DNA of 64,000 nt, from the NCBI GenBank assembly GCA_016197405.1, contig JACPVR010000018.1, forward strand, positions 141,740 to 205,739. Reading direction: 5' to 3'. Positions 22,436-36,300 of the stretch are shown piece by piece. The stretch is from Mycobacterium sp. (GTDB taxonomy: Bacteria > Actinomycetota > Actinomycetes > Mycobacteriales > Mycobacteriaceae). Both the position numbers and the translations under genes were made by a program. Below the pieces are notes generated by a model. The model made no database searches, was not told the origin of the DNA, and saw nothing but the letters and a program-made list of their open reading frames with translations. Position 1 is the first letter of the stretch. Each line of letters begins with the position of its first letter.

Positions 22436-23894
22436 TTACCGCTGCGGAGCGGCCGTCGGCTTGATCGGGGCGGGCAGTGCGGTGTGTCCCATGAGGAACC
22501 GATCCACCGCTGCCGCTGCCGCCCGGCCCTCGGCGATGGCCCACACGATGAGCGACTGGCCGCGGCCCATATCGCCGGCCACGAACACGCCGGGAACCGA
22601 GGTCTGGAAGTCGTCGCCGCGCGCGACATTGCCGCGGTCGGTGAATTCGACACCGAGTTCGGTCAGCAGACCGGACTTCTCCGGGCCGACGAAGCCCATG
22701 GCCAACAGCACCAGGTCGGCCTCGAGTTCGAAGTCGCTTCCCTCGACGCGCTCGAACTTGCCGGCCTTCATCTCGACCTCGTGCACCTTGAGCGCCGTCA
22801 CATGCCCGTCGACGCCGATGAACTCCTCGGTGTTGACCGAGAAGACCCGTTCGCCGCCCTCTTCGTGTGCCGAGGAAACCCGGAACATCAACGGGTAGGT
22901 CGGCCACGGTGTCGAGTCGGCACGCTCCTCCGGCGGACGCGGCATGATCTCGAACTGGTGCACGCTGGCCGCGCCCTGACGGTGCGAGGTGCCCAGGCAG
23001 TCCGCGCCGGTGTCGCCGCCACCGATGATGACGACCTTCTTGCCCTTGGCGGTGATGGGCGGCTCGCCGTCCTCACCCTGGACCGGGTCACCGGCCTGTA
23101 CCCGGTTGGCCCACGGCAGGAATTCCATCGCCTGGTGGATTCCGTCGAGTTCGCGACCGGGTGCCGGCAGGTCACGTCACGCGGTCGCGCCACCGGTGAG
23201 CACCACGGCGTCGAACTGGTCGGTCAGCTCCTCGGCGGTGATGTCGACACCGACGTTGACGCCGGTGCGGAACTGGGTGCCCTCGGCCGCCATCTGCTCG
23301 AGGCGGCGGTCGATATGCCGCTTTTCCATCTTGAATTCGGGGATGCCGTAGCGCAGCAGGCCGCCGATGCGGTCCGCGCGTTCGAACAGCGTCACCTGGT
23401 GACCGGCGCGGGTCAGCTGCTGGGCAGCTGCCAGCCCGGCCGGACCTGAGCCCACCACCGCGACGGTCTTGCCGGTCAGCACGTCTGGCGGAAGCGGTTT
23501 GACCCAGCCCTCTTTGAAGGCGTTGTCGATGATCTCGACCTCGACCTGCTTGATGGTCACCGGGTCCTGGTTGATGCCGAGCACGCAGGATGCCTCACAC
23601 GGCGCCGGGCACAGCCGCCCGGTGAACTCCGGGAAGTTGTTGGTGGCGTGCAGCCGTTCGATGGCGTCGCGCCACCGGCCACGGAACACCAGGTCGTTCC
23701 ACTCCGGGATCAGGTTGCCCAGCGGACAGCCGTTGTGGCAGAACGGAATTCCGCAGTCCATGCACCGCGACGCCTGCACCTGCAGGGTGTCGTGGGAGAA
23801 CTCCTCGTAGACCTCTTTCCAGTCCCTGAGGCGCAGCGGAACAGGCCGCCGTGTCGGGGTCTGGCGGTGGGTGTGCTTGAGGAAACCGCTCGGA

Positions 23895-23902
<8 letters not shown>
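22436..23902 (-). pseudogene. gltD: gltD, glutamate synthase small subunit, with in-frame TGA at codon 242
   Basis: GltD takes electrons from NADPH to GltB through FAD and iron-sulfur clusters. From GTG 23902 the frame is 489 codons, the normal length (488 residues). It is interrupted only by TGA at 23177-23179, where the family has Trp in GGATAWRDLP. Downstream the same frame continues with RDLPAPGRELDGIHQAMEFLPW to the natural end. Cys47, Cys50, Cys55 and Cys59 (RCMDCGIPFCHNGC), the FAD site VVGSGPAGLAAAQQL and the NADPH site VIIGGGDTGADCLG are intact. A single TGG to TGA change explains it: a recent nonsense mutation, a sequencing error, or readthrough. The start overlaps gltB by 8 bp. Confidence 0.85.
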
Positions 23903-28475
<4,573 letters not shown>

Positions 28476-28967
28476 TCGTACCTGACCCTTCGTAAGACTT
28501 TCGCGCGGTCCTGCCGCACCTCCGGAGGAAGCGGGCTGGCCCCTTCGGTCTGGTCTGTGCCAGTTCAGTCAAGTCGAGCCCGCGCCTCCGTGCAGCGTTG
28601 AACGGCGGCCCTGTATCCCGGGTCACGACAAGTTAAGAAACGATATGCCAAACACTGCCTGACATGCCAACTTAGGCCAAGCTTAGTAAAGTTTGCGGGT
28701 TATTCGCCGCCCTGATCGCGTCATGACGGTCCACGGCCTGGATTCTGTTGCAGCGATTCGCCTTTCGCGTCGGTACTCCGGTCAGCCGGGGGTACCCACC
28801 GCGGGCCGGTTGTCACACCAACCGCTTAGGTTGTTTGCTGGCCGGTATTCGACCAGCTCGTCGACGGGTTTTCCGGCGCCGCCGCGGAGCGGTTTTGCGT
28901 GCTGGTGGCCCTTTGTGCCTCTCGTCACAGCCCCTTGCCGAAGTTTGCACGACTTTGAGGCAGATTC
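28476..28967. other. gltB upstream region with long leader
   Basis: The 492-bp gap has no supported gene; the plus-strand ORF from 28693 lacks a ribosome site and family. The gltB promoter candidate at 28642-28670 would give a leader of about 160 nt. The AT-rich block 28630-28700 is distinct from the surroundings and could carry nitrogen-regulator (GlnR-type) sites; none was identified with confidence. Confidence 0.4.
28642..28670 (-). promoter_or_regulatory. Possible gltB promoter
   Basis: On the minus strand TTGGCA (28670-28665) and CATATC (28647-28642) are exactly 17 bp apart, in an AT-rich block. Confidence 0.45.
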
Positions 28968-29741
28968 TTAGACCGGACCGGCGTGCGCATCATCACCCCG
29001 CCCGAGGGTCTGTACCGGCGTCGCCCCGGGACGGGACCACTGCGGCGTCGGGCGGCTGGTGTCCCCCCAGGTCGGGGCGCCGTTCTCGTCGAGGCGCCAG
29101 TACCAGCAGGAATGCCGCCCTTGCGGCCATCCCGCGGGGTTGTCCTGCCACGCCTCACCGCGGCCGTGGACCGTCATGTCCAGCAGTGCAAACGCGGGGC
29201 TGACGGCCTCGTTACCGCGGCCCGTCGTCGAGTACGTCAGGAAGGTGCGATCACCGTCGCGCAGATAGGCGGTCAGGTAGCCCATGTGGCCGCCGGCCGG
29301 GCCGTCGACACCGCGGACCGAATACCAGGGCTGGGTGTAGCCCATGAAGTCCAGATAGGGCGCGACCTCGTCCCAGCGGCCCGTGGTCAAGATGGCGAAC
29401 GACACACCACGGGCATTGAGATAGACGGCGTCCCGGAGCTGCCAGGCCGTGGTGGTGCAGCCCTCGCATTGGCCCTGGTGCGGCGCGCCGTCCCACCACA
29501 TGTGCTTGTAGACCACCAGTTCGTCGCGCCCCTCGAAGAGGTCGAGGAACCGCACCGGGCCATCGGCGCCGATGACCTCGACGGTGCCGTCGAACTCCAC
29601 CATGGGCAGCCTGCGCCGGGCCGCGGCGATGGCGTCGCCCTCGCGGGTGTGGGCTTTCTCCCTGGTCAGCAGTTCATCGCGGGCGGCCTGCCAGGTGGTC
29701 ATGTCGACGATGGGCGGGCGGCCGGGCTGTTCGGTGCTCAT
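28968..29741 (-). CDS. DUF899 thioredoxin-like family protein
   Basis: From ATG 29741 the product is 257 residues. The DUF899 signatures are LTREKAHTREGDAIAAARRRLPMV, FDGTVEVIGADG, LVVYKHMWW, and a CxxC pair (Cys92, Cys95 in QCEGCT). The latter fits a thioredoxin-like fold. The C-terminal part has WYWRLDENGAPTWGDTS. Physiological role unknown. The upstream extension to 29771 is not needed. Confidence 0.82.
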   Translation of the reverse strand: MSTEQPGRPPIVDMTTWQAARDELLTREKAHTREGDAIAAARRRLPMVEFDGTVEVIGADGPVRFLDLFEGRDELVVYKHMWWDGAPHQGQCEGCTTTAWQLRDAVYLNARGVSFAILTTGRWDEVAPYLDFMGYTQPWYSVRGVDGPAGGHMGYLTAYLRDGDRTFLTYSTTGRGNEAVSPAFALLDMTVHGRGEAWQDNPAGWPQGRHSCWYWRLDENGAPTWGDTSRPTPQWSRPGATPVQTLGRGDDAHAGPV

Positions 29742-29800
29742 ACCGGGGACAGACCGGACCCGGCGGCACAACTCATCGGTGCGCGCCCTCTGGACGCGAC

Positions 29801-29828
29801 GAGGGGCACCCCTTTCGGGATGCCCCTC
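29801..29828 (-). terminator. Hairpin after the small secreted protein gene
   Basis: GAGGGGCA (29801-29808) pairs with TGCCCCTC (29821-29828), with extra CCC/GGG pairs inside. It lies 15 bp beyond the stop of the gene at 29843, which runs toward it. Confidence 0.55.
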
Positions 29829-29842
29829 GGATGCGCGTGCTG

Positions 29843-30034
29843 TTATCGCATCATGTCGATGTAGAGGACCGGCTTGCCGTTGAGGCTGAAGCCCGAGTCC
29901 CGGTGGGTGCCGTTGACATCGATGGTGTTCTGACTGGTCGCATTGCTGGTGCTCGCGACGGCCGGAGCGGCGGCGCCGACGACGGCCGCACTCAGAGCTC
30001 CTGCGATGGCGACGGCAATGCCGGTGTTCTTCAT
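29843..30034 (-). CDS. Small secreted protein, 63 residues
   Basis: From ATG 30034, preceded by AGGGATC, the product has a signal peptide (KNTGIAVAIAGALSAAVVGAAAPAVA). A mature peptide of about 35 residues follows (STSNATSQNTIDVNGTHRD up to YIDMMR). No cysteines and no family are recognised. It is divergent from the Rv3860-type ATPase gene and has its own hairpin. It could be a small envelope protein. Confidence 0.6.
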   Translation of the reverse strand: MKNTGIAVAIAGALSAAVVGAAAPAVASTSNATSQNTIDVNGTHRDSGFSLNGKPVLYIDMMR

Positions 30035-30153
30035 GGTGCTGATCCCTGATTTCTGTTTCTCGCGGTTCGATACAAAAGGTTGAACTGCCAGGTCAGCGCA
30101 TTTCATCCCGTTGGCGGGATTTTGCCGCTGTGTCGTTGGCGATACTGGAGGGC

Positions 30154-31233
30154 GTGAGCGAGCGCGACGATTTCCTGCGGGACCGCCAGGCCGGGTATCC
30201 GCCCGGTCCTCCGCCCCCACCGCAGTACCGCCCGGGTCCGCCGCCGCCGACGCAGTTCCCGTCGCCTGCGCAGCCGACCACCCCGATCCACCGGCAGTCG
30301 CCCGCCCCGGCCACCGATGTCTTCGCCGCGCCGGGCAAGGTCGTGAAACCGCCGCCGGGCAGCGGGTGGCGGCTGCTGGTCTACAAGGCGACTTTCGGCA
30401 CGGTCAACCTCGGCCCGTCGGCCGAGGACCGGCGTATCGCGCACCTCGAAGCCATCATCGCCTCGCGGCTGCGCGGGCACTTCAAGGTCGGGGTGCTGGG
30501 CAAAGGCGGTGTCGGCAAGACCTCGGTGGCGGCCAGCGTCGGCTCGGTGTTCGCCCACCGGCGCCCGTCGGACCGCGTGGTGGCGCTGGACGCCGACACC
30601 GCGTTCGGCCGCCTGGGCAGCCGGGTCGATCCGACCGCGCACGGCTCGTACTGGGAGGTCGCCGGTGACGTCAACCTGCGGACCTTCGCCGATCTGCAGG
30701 CCCGGGTGGGACGCAACAGCGCCGGGCTCTACGTGCTGGCCGGCGAGCCACCCACCACGCGTCGCCGGGTGCTCGATCCCGCGGTGTACCGGGAGGCCTC
30801 GGCACGCCTGGATCGGCATTTCACCATCTCGGTGATCGACTGCGGTTCCACCATGGACGCCCCCGTCACCCGGGAGGCGCTGCGCGATCTCGACGCCCTG
30901 ATCGTGGTGTCATCGCCGTGGGCCGACGGCGCCGCGGCGGCAGGCCAGACCATGGAGTGGCTGGCCAACAACCACAAGGGTGATCTGCTGAGCCGGACGG
31001 TGGTGGTGCTCAACGACTCTGACGGTCATTCGGACCGCAAGACCCGTTCGGTGCTGGCGCAGCAGTTCGCCCGGCACGGTCAGGTCGTCATCGAGGTGCC
31101 GTTCGATCCGCACCTGCGCCCGGGCGGTGTCATCGACGTCACCAACCAGATGTCACCGGCGACGCGGGTGAAGATCCTGGAGATCGCCGCGGCCGTGACC
31201 GATCACTTCCTGGCCCGCCAACACCGGCGCTGA
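30154..31233 (+). CDS. Pro-rich MinD/EspI-type ATPase (Rv3860-like)
   Basis: GTG 30154 with GGAGGG just upstream gives 359 residues; the frame to 30130 lacks a site. The N-terminal 70 residues are Pro/Gln-rich. A conserved block PPPGSGWRLLVYKATFGTVNLG precedes a MinD-type deviant Walker A (GKGGVGKTS). ATPase motifs DADTAFGRLGS and VIDCGSTMD follow. It corresponds to Rv3860 next to gltB, and it is a paralogue of the ATPase inside ESX-2 at 37778-38869. It is convergent with eccA2 with no gap (31233/31234). A role in ESX function is plausible but unproven. Confidence 0.85.
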   Translation: MSERDDFLRDRQAGYPPGPPPPPQYRPGPPPPTQFPSPAQPTTPIHRQSPAPATDVFAAPGKVVKPPPGSGWRLLVYKATFGTVNLGPSAEDRRIAHLEAIIASRLRGHFKVGVLGKGGVGKTSVAASVGSVFAHRRPSDRVVALDADTAFGRLGSRVDPTAHGSYWEVAGDVNLRTFADLQARVGRNSAGLYVLAGEPPTTRRRVLDPAVYREASARLDRHFTISVIDCGSTMDAPVTREALRDLDALIVVSSPWADGAAAAGQTMEWLANNHKGDLLSRTVVVLNDSDGHSDRKTRSVLAQQFARHGQVVIEVPFDPHLRPGGVIDVTNQMSPATRVKILEIAAAVTDHFLARQHRR

Positions 31234-33090
31234 CTAGAAATCGAGCGGAACGTTCTTCTCCTGGCAGGCATTTCGTGCCGCGGCCACCACGTCCTGGATG
31301 CGGATGGTCTCCAGGTCCTCGACGGTCACCGAGCCCCGGTCGGTGCGGTGTTGAGCGGCGACTCGCGAGTCGCGTAACCGTTCGGCCCGCTCGACCACGT
31401 TGCGGGCGAATCGGCCGTTCTGCATGACATCCACCCCGTGGTTGCCGTCCGGCCCCCGGTAGGCACGCAGGCTGCGGCAGATGGTGCCGAGCGCCTCCAT
31501 GGCCGCCGGTTCGATGACGGTGGCCCGCGGCTTGCCGTAGCGCACCGCGATCTCGACGAGTTCCTCGGGGCTGTAGGACTCGAAACGGAGTTTGCGGTTG
31601 AACCGGCCGGCCAGGCCGGGGTTGACCGTCAGGAACTCGTCGACTTCTTTCTCGTATCCCGCGCCGATGAAGCAGAAGTCGAACCGGTGCACCTCGAGGG
31701 CTACCAGCAGCTGGTTGACGGCTTCCATGCCGATCATGTCGGGACGGCCGTCGTGGTGGCGCTCAACCAGTGAGTAGAACTCGTCCATGAACAGGATGCG
31801 GCCCATCGAACGATCAATCAGCTCATTGGTTTTCGGCCCCGAGGAGCCGATGTGTTCACCACAGAAATCGGCACGCTTGACCTCGATGATCTCGGGATGG
31901 CGGACGATCCCGAGCCCGGCGTAGATCTTGCCGAGCGCCTCGGCCGTGGTGGTCTTACCGGTACCGGGTGGGCCGACCAAGAGCATGTGGTTGGTCTGGT
32001 TGGTGACCGGCAGTCCGTGCGCCAGCCGCAGCGCGCGCACCTCGATCTGGTCCTCCAGTTCGGCGACGGCCTGTTTGACACCGGCCAGACCGACCTGGTT
32101 GTCCAGCAGCGCACGGCCTTCGGCGAGCAGTTCGGTGCGCCGGTCGTCGTTCTGCAGTTCCTCGCGTTGCTGTACCGAGGTCTCGGTGCTGACATCCCAT
32201 TTGTTGGTGCGGCTGTTGATGGTCTCTTCGTCGGTGACGACCAGCTGCAACGTCGGATCGCCCATGGCCTGCTGTGCGGCCGGGATGAGGGCGCCGTTGA
32301 TGGTCGCCTTCGACAGCGCGATCTGGGCCTTGTCCTCCTCGCCCAACTGCCGGTGGGCCATCCCCCGTACATAGGCGAGATCGGCGGCGATCAACGGGAA
32401 ATCGGTGGGATCGATGGCGGCGACCGCCGAATCGGTGAGGTCACGTCGGCGCGCCTCGGTGGGCAGTCCGTGCGGCGCGCGCAGTTCCACCCGGTCGGTC
32501 CAGTCCAACGCGACCCGGCCCTGCCCCAGATGCGCGGCGGCATGTGCCGCCAGGGTGCTGGTGCCCGCGGTGACGGCGGACATGATGATGGCCTGCGGTG
32601 GCAGGATGCGTGCCGCCACCGAGATGACGTCGGGCCAGCGCTGGGTGGCGAACATCAGGTAGGCAAGGATGTACTGCTGCCACTGATGGTTCTCCCAGCT
32701 GTCCAGCAATGCCGAATCATTCAGCACGCCTTCGGCTTTCTCGAACTGCTTGTCGTCGATGTAAGCACTGGCCAGCGCCAGACCCGCGTGTGAGGACTCG
32801 GTGACGGTGATCGCCAGATAGGGCCCGGCCTTGATATGCGCGGCAAGCGAGCCGCCGATGCGGTTGGTCTCCCGGTGCAGCCGCGCGCCGCACGCGTAGA
32901 GCTCCTGCAACGTGTGCAGCGCCTCGTCACCTGCTGCCACCCGGCCCAGCCACGCATCGGCCATCGACGGGTCGATCTCGGTGGCATCCCGGAATCGGCC
33001 GAGCGCGGCCTGCGGATCGCTGGCAAGCAACTCCATACCCTGGTCGAAATGCCTGCGGGCGGCCGCCGTCATGTTGCTGCTTGTCGTCAT
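31234..33090 (-). CDS. eccA2: EccA2, cytosolic AAA+ ATPase of ESX-2
   Basis: The 618-residue protein has an N-terminal TPR-like helical domain (about 1-290) and a C-terminal AAA+ domain with Walker A GPPGTGKTT (about 372-380) and Walker B RILFMDE (about 431-437). EccA binds PE/PPE and EspG-related clients in the cytosol and is thought to drive chaperone release. It is last in the ESX-2 operon, as Rv3884c is. It starts 11 bp after the eccE2 stop. Confidence 0.93.
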   Translation of the reverse strand: MTTSSNMTAAARRHFDQGMELLASDPQAALGRFRDATEIDPSMADAWLGRVAAGDEALHTLQELYACGARLHRETNRIGGSLAAHIKAGPYLAITVTESSHAGLALASAYIDDKQFEKAEGVLNDSALLDSWENHQWQQYILAYLMFATQRWPDVISVAARILPPQAIIMSAVTAGTSTLAAHAAAHLGQGRVALDWTDRVELRAPHGLPTEARRRDLTDSAVAAIDPTDFPLIAADLAYVRGMAHRQLGEEDKAQIALSKATINGALIPAAQQAMGDPTLQLVVTDEETINSRTNKWDVSTETSVQQREELQNDDRRTELLAEGRALLDNQVGLAGVKQAVAELEDQIEVRALRLAHGLPVTNQTNHMLLVGPPGTGKTTTAEALGKIYAGLGIVRHPEIIEVKRADFCGEHIGSSGPKTNELIDRSMGRILFMDEFYSLVERHHDGRPDMIGMEAVNQLLVALEVHRFDFCFIGAGYEKEVDEFLTVNPGLAGRFNRKLRFESYSPEELVEIAVRYGKPRATVIEPAAMEALGTICRSLRAYRGPDGNHGVDVMQNGRFARNVVERAERLRDSRVAAQHRTDRGSVTVEDLETIRIQDVVAAARNACQEKNVPLDF

Positions 33091-33100
33091 GGCTGGGGCG

Positions 33101-34639
33101 CTATCGTCTTTCGTCTGCGAACTCGGGGGCGGACATCATGCTCATCGGTTCCGAAGATACGTACCGGTTTTCGGCGCGGAACAGCTCGATCTCCACGGTG
33201 TAGGTCCGGCCGGCCGCATTGACTTCGACCAGGGCGGGCCCGATCTGCGTTATCAGCACGTCGGCGTGGCCGCGGTGCGGTTCCCCGGGGGGTCCGACCG
33301 AGATGACGGTGTTGGGGCGGGGAGCCGGCGCCAGCGGGCCGTCGACCACGCTGACGGTGGTTCCCGGTGCCGGGCGCGGCCGGTCGGTCACGACGATGTC
33401 GGGCATCCGGACACTGGCCCAGCGACTGGTGTCCCGGGTGTGCACGGTGACCCGGTCGCCGGCGCCCAATGTCCGGACCACCAGCCGTTTGGCCAGATTG
33501 TCGTCGGCGGCGATGTGGATCCGGCTGAATTCGCCCGGATCACTGAACGGCAGCATCAGACGGTCGCCGGCACCGACCTTGCCCAGCAGCACACCGGACG
33601 GCCCGATGCCCACCGACAGCGATGCCGGCGCGGGCCCGGGCCGGATGCTGCGCAGCCGCACCGTCGGACCGCACATGCCGGCCGCCAATGCCGTCGCCTG
33701 CTCGCCGGGCAGCGTGCGCAGGATCACCGCGGGCGCAGCGTCCAGCGGCTGCGCCGTCCGTACCGTGACGGTGCCGGTCGCGGTGCCGTCCGGGAACAGC
33801 GTGATGTTCTGGATTATGGCGTCGGCCCGCATCGACCACGCCTGGGCCAGCACGTCGGTGCTGATGTCCTTGGCCCGATACCAGTACGTGGTGAGCCAGC
33901 CACCGTCGCCGCGCACCGAACGCCACTGCTGGCGGCCGGGATCCAGCGCGACTTTCCCGAGCCGGCGTTCCAGTTCCAGGATGTCGGTCGAGGTCGCGAC
34001 CCGGGCGCGGATACCGTTGCGGCGCAGTGCGGCACTGATGCGTTGCGCGGCGGCCACCGCGGCGGTGCCCGCCGTCAGTCGCCATTGCAGGGCGTCGGCG
34101 TTGGGCAGCGCGGGGATCCGGGCGATCACCCACGTCTCGCGTTGGCCGGCATAGGGCGGCGGCCCGATCATGGTGTCGTAGACCCGCGGATAGTCACCGG
34201 TCGTGCGGCGCCGCGCGCCAAGTGTCACGACACTCATGGATTCGATGCGCAGCCCGAGACTCTGGTGCAGCAGGCCGCGCAACTCGGCGATGTCGAGGGT
34301 GTTCTCGGTATAGGTCGTGGCGGCGCCGGTGAACAGCGTCGGGGTGTGGGCCTTGCCGAGCACCTGCACGGCCACCGCCGCGACACCGTCCTGATAGCGC
34401 ACGCCACCACCGGAGCGGTCGTTGGCCACCGTCACCGGCTCCTCGAGCACGATGGGCCGCTTACGTCGCAGGAACAACCCGATCCAGGACCAGACCTGCT
34501 GCCCGCGCCACGGGATCACCACCAGCAGCAGCGCGATGACCAAACCCGCTGCGGCGCCGATATATCCACCCAGCGCCCAGCCGGCCAGGCCGGCCGCCAG
34601 GACCGCCACCACCAGGGTGAGCCGAAGTGGTGCGCTCAT
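33101..34639 (-). CDS. eccE2: EccE2, membrane component of ESX-2
   Basis: The 512-residue protein has two N-terminal membrane helices (LTLVVAVLAAGLAGWALGG and GLVIALLLVVIPW). A cytosolic domain follows with the EccE-type blocks LRGLLHQSLGLRIESMSVVTLGA and YWYRAKD. EccE sits at the edge of the membrane complex. The length is near that of M. tuberculosis EccE2 (537). Its ATG overlaps the mycP2 stop by 4 bp. Confidence 0.92.
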   Translation of the reverse strand: MSAPLRLTLVVAVLAAGLAGWALGGYIGAAAGLVIALLLVVIPWRGQQVWSWIGLFLRRKRPIVLEEPVTVANDRSGGGVRYQDGVAAVAVQVLGKAHTPTLFTGAATTYTENTLDIAELRGLLHQSLGLRIESMSVVTLGARRRTTGDYPRVYDTMIGPPPYAGQRETWVIARIPALPNADALQWRLTAGTAAVAAAQRISAALRRNGIRARVATSTDILELERRLGKVALDPGRQQWRSVRGDGGWLTTYWYRAKDISTDVLAQAWSMRADAIIQNITLFPDGTATGTVTVRTAQPLDAAPAVILRTLPGEQATALAAGMCGPTVRLRSIRPGPAPASLSVGIGPSGVLLGKVGAGDRLMLPFSDPGEFSRIHIAADDNLAKRLVVRTLGAGDRVTVHTRDTSRWASVRMPDIVVTDRPRPAPGTTVSVVDGPLAPAPRPNTVISVGPPGEPHRGHADVLITQIGPALVEVNAAGRTYTVEIELFRAENRYVSSEPMSMMSAPEFADERR

Positions 34640-36300
34640 ATCGATCTCCTGGCCCGGCCCACCAGACCGGCAATGAGCAGCGCGGCGGCCACCACGCCGG
34701 CGAATCCCAGCGCGATATTGCGAGCCCGGTGGTCCGGCGGTGCCGGTGGCGGCGGTGGGTTGATGACCCGTGACTGCGCCTGTGGTGCCTCACGCGGTCC
34801 GGGCGGGACGTCGAAGGTCAGCGCGGCGACGGGGTCGACGACACCGTAACCGACCTGGTTGTCGACACCGCGCGGTGGGTTGTGCGCGGTCTGCAGGATG
34901 CGGTTGATCACCTGATGTGCCGACAGATCAGGGAATTTCGCCCGGACCAGGGCAGCGACGCCGCTGACGTAGGCGGCTGAGAAGCTGGTGCCCCAGAACG
35001 GGGTGTTGGGGTCCCCGGGCCGTGACGGCGGATAGGCGTTCACCGGGCCGCCGTTCTGCGGTGACAGACCCATGATGCCGACGCCGGGCGCCGCCGCAGC
35101 GACCCAGGGGCCGGCCAGACTCTTGGGCAGCGGTGCACCGGCGTTGTCGACCGCGCCGACCGAGAGCACGTAGTCGGAGAACCACGACGGTGACGACACC
35201 GTCTTGACCTGGTTCCAGTCCCGGGGATCGGAGGCGTTGAGCGGATCGAACAGCGGATTCTGCGCGCAACCGTCCTCGCCCTCGTTACCGGCCGCGGCCA
35301 CCACGACGGCATCCTTGACGGTCGCGGCGTACCAGACCGCCGCGCCCAGCGCCCGCTGGTCGATCGGGTCGGCCGACGAAAGACACGACGTCACACTGAT
35401 GTTGATGACCTTGGCGCCCATGTTCGCGGCGTGCACTATCGCCGCCGCCAGTGACGATATGGTTCCGGCCTTGCGGCGCACGTCATTGGTGACGCCGGGC
35501 TGCGGGTCCTCGAACTCATAGGCCCGCGACGACTGCCTGATCGAGATCAGGACGGCGTGCGGCGCGACACCTGCCACCCCGTCGGGCGCGCCGGGCGGGG
35601 GCGGCGGCACCGCTGGATTGTCGGGTCCGCCGGGGGTGGGATCACCAGGCCCGGCGGACGGCTGGTCCGGCGGTGGCGGTGGTGGTTCGGGCGGCGGAGG
35701 TGGTGGGGCAGGCCGGATTTCGGTGATGGTGACCGGCGCCGGCGGCGGCGGCGGTGCGGGCGGGGCAGGTGGTCCGCCGGGCGGGGGTGGGGCACCCAAC
35801 GCGGGCGGCGGACCTGCCGGTGGCGGGAACGCCGGGGCGGCTGGCATGGGGGCGGGCATCGGTGTGCCCTGCGGGGCGGCGCCGATGAGCGAGGCCACGA
35901 TGGTGCCGTGGGCGTCGCAGTCCAGTAGCCCGTCCCCACCCATGATGTAGTCGCCGCCCGGCACCACCGGCAGACGCGGATTGGGGTTGACCCCGGTGTC
36001 GATGACCGCCACCGGGACACCGTTTCCGGTGGAGTACTGCCACGCCTTGGCGATGTTGAGCATGGTGTAGCCGGGAGCGGTGACGGTGACATTGGGATCG
36101 GCGACCGTTATCGCCTGGGCACAGATATTGCTCTGCCGCATGGGTTCGTCAGGTCCCGGCTTGCCGTCGGGCGGCACAGCCGACGGATCGACCGACGGGG
36201 GCGGAATCGACTGGGCGAGAGGAATATCGGTACTGAAACCGACGAGCATCAACGCCGCCATCACGGCGCCGGCCTGCTGGACGCGGCCTGCCGGGCTCAT
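34636..36300 (-). CDS. mycP2: MycP2, subtilisin-like mycosin of ESX-2
   Basis: From ATG 36300, overlapping the eccD2 stop, the product is 554 residues. It has a signal peptide, a subtilase domain with Asp101 (AVIDTGV), His131 (DAHGTIVAS) and Ser439 (GTSFSAAYVSG), an oxyanion Asn (AAAGNEGEDG), and a C-terminal membrane helix. An extremely Pro-rich insertion of about 85 residues (around 140-230) follows the His; M. tuberculosis MycP2 also has such a loop. Mycosins cap and stabilise the ESX membrane complex and cleave some substrates. Confidence 0.94.
   Translation of the reverse strand: MSPAGRVQQAGAVMAALMLVGFSTDIPLAQSIPPPSVDPSAVPPDGKPGPDEPMRQSNICAQAITVADPNVTVTAPGYTMLNIAKAWQYSTGNGVPVAVIDTGVNPNPRLPVVPGGDYIMGGDGLLDCDAHGTIVASLIGAAPQGTPMPAPMPAAPAFPPPAGPPPALGAPPPPGGPPAPPAPPPPPAPVTITEIRPAPPPPPPEPPPPPPDQPSAGPGDPTPGGPDNPAVPPPPPGAPDGVAGVAPHAVLISIRQSSRAYEFEDPQPGVTNDVRRKAGTISSLAAAIVHAANMGAKVINISVTSCLSSADPIDQRALGAAVWYAATVKDAVVVAAAGNEGEDGCAQNPLFDPLNASDPRDWNQVKTVSSPSWFSDYVLSVGAVDNAGAPLPKSLAGPWVAAAAPGVGIMGLSPQNGGPVNAYPPSRPGDPNTPFWGTSFSAAYVSGVAALVRAKFPDLSAHQVINRILQTAHNPPRGVDNQVGYGVVDPVAALTFDVPPGPREAPQAQSRVINPPPPPAPPDHRARNIALGFAGVVAAALLIAGLVGRARRSI

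Noticed and set aside
28693..28971. 92-codon plus-strand ORF in the gltB upstream gap
   Set aside because: No ribosome site, Arg/Pro/Ser-rich nonsense-like composition and no family.
32912..34849. Plus-strand ORF of 645 codons opposite eccE2
   Set aside because: Its translation is Arg/Gly/His low-complexity typical of antisense frames; eccE2 on the other strand is well supported.
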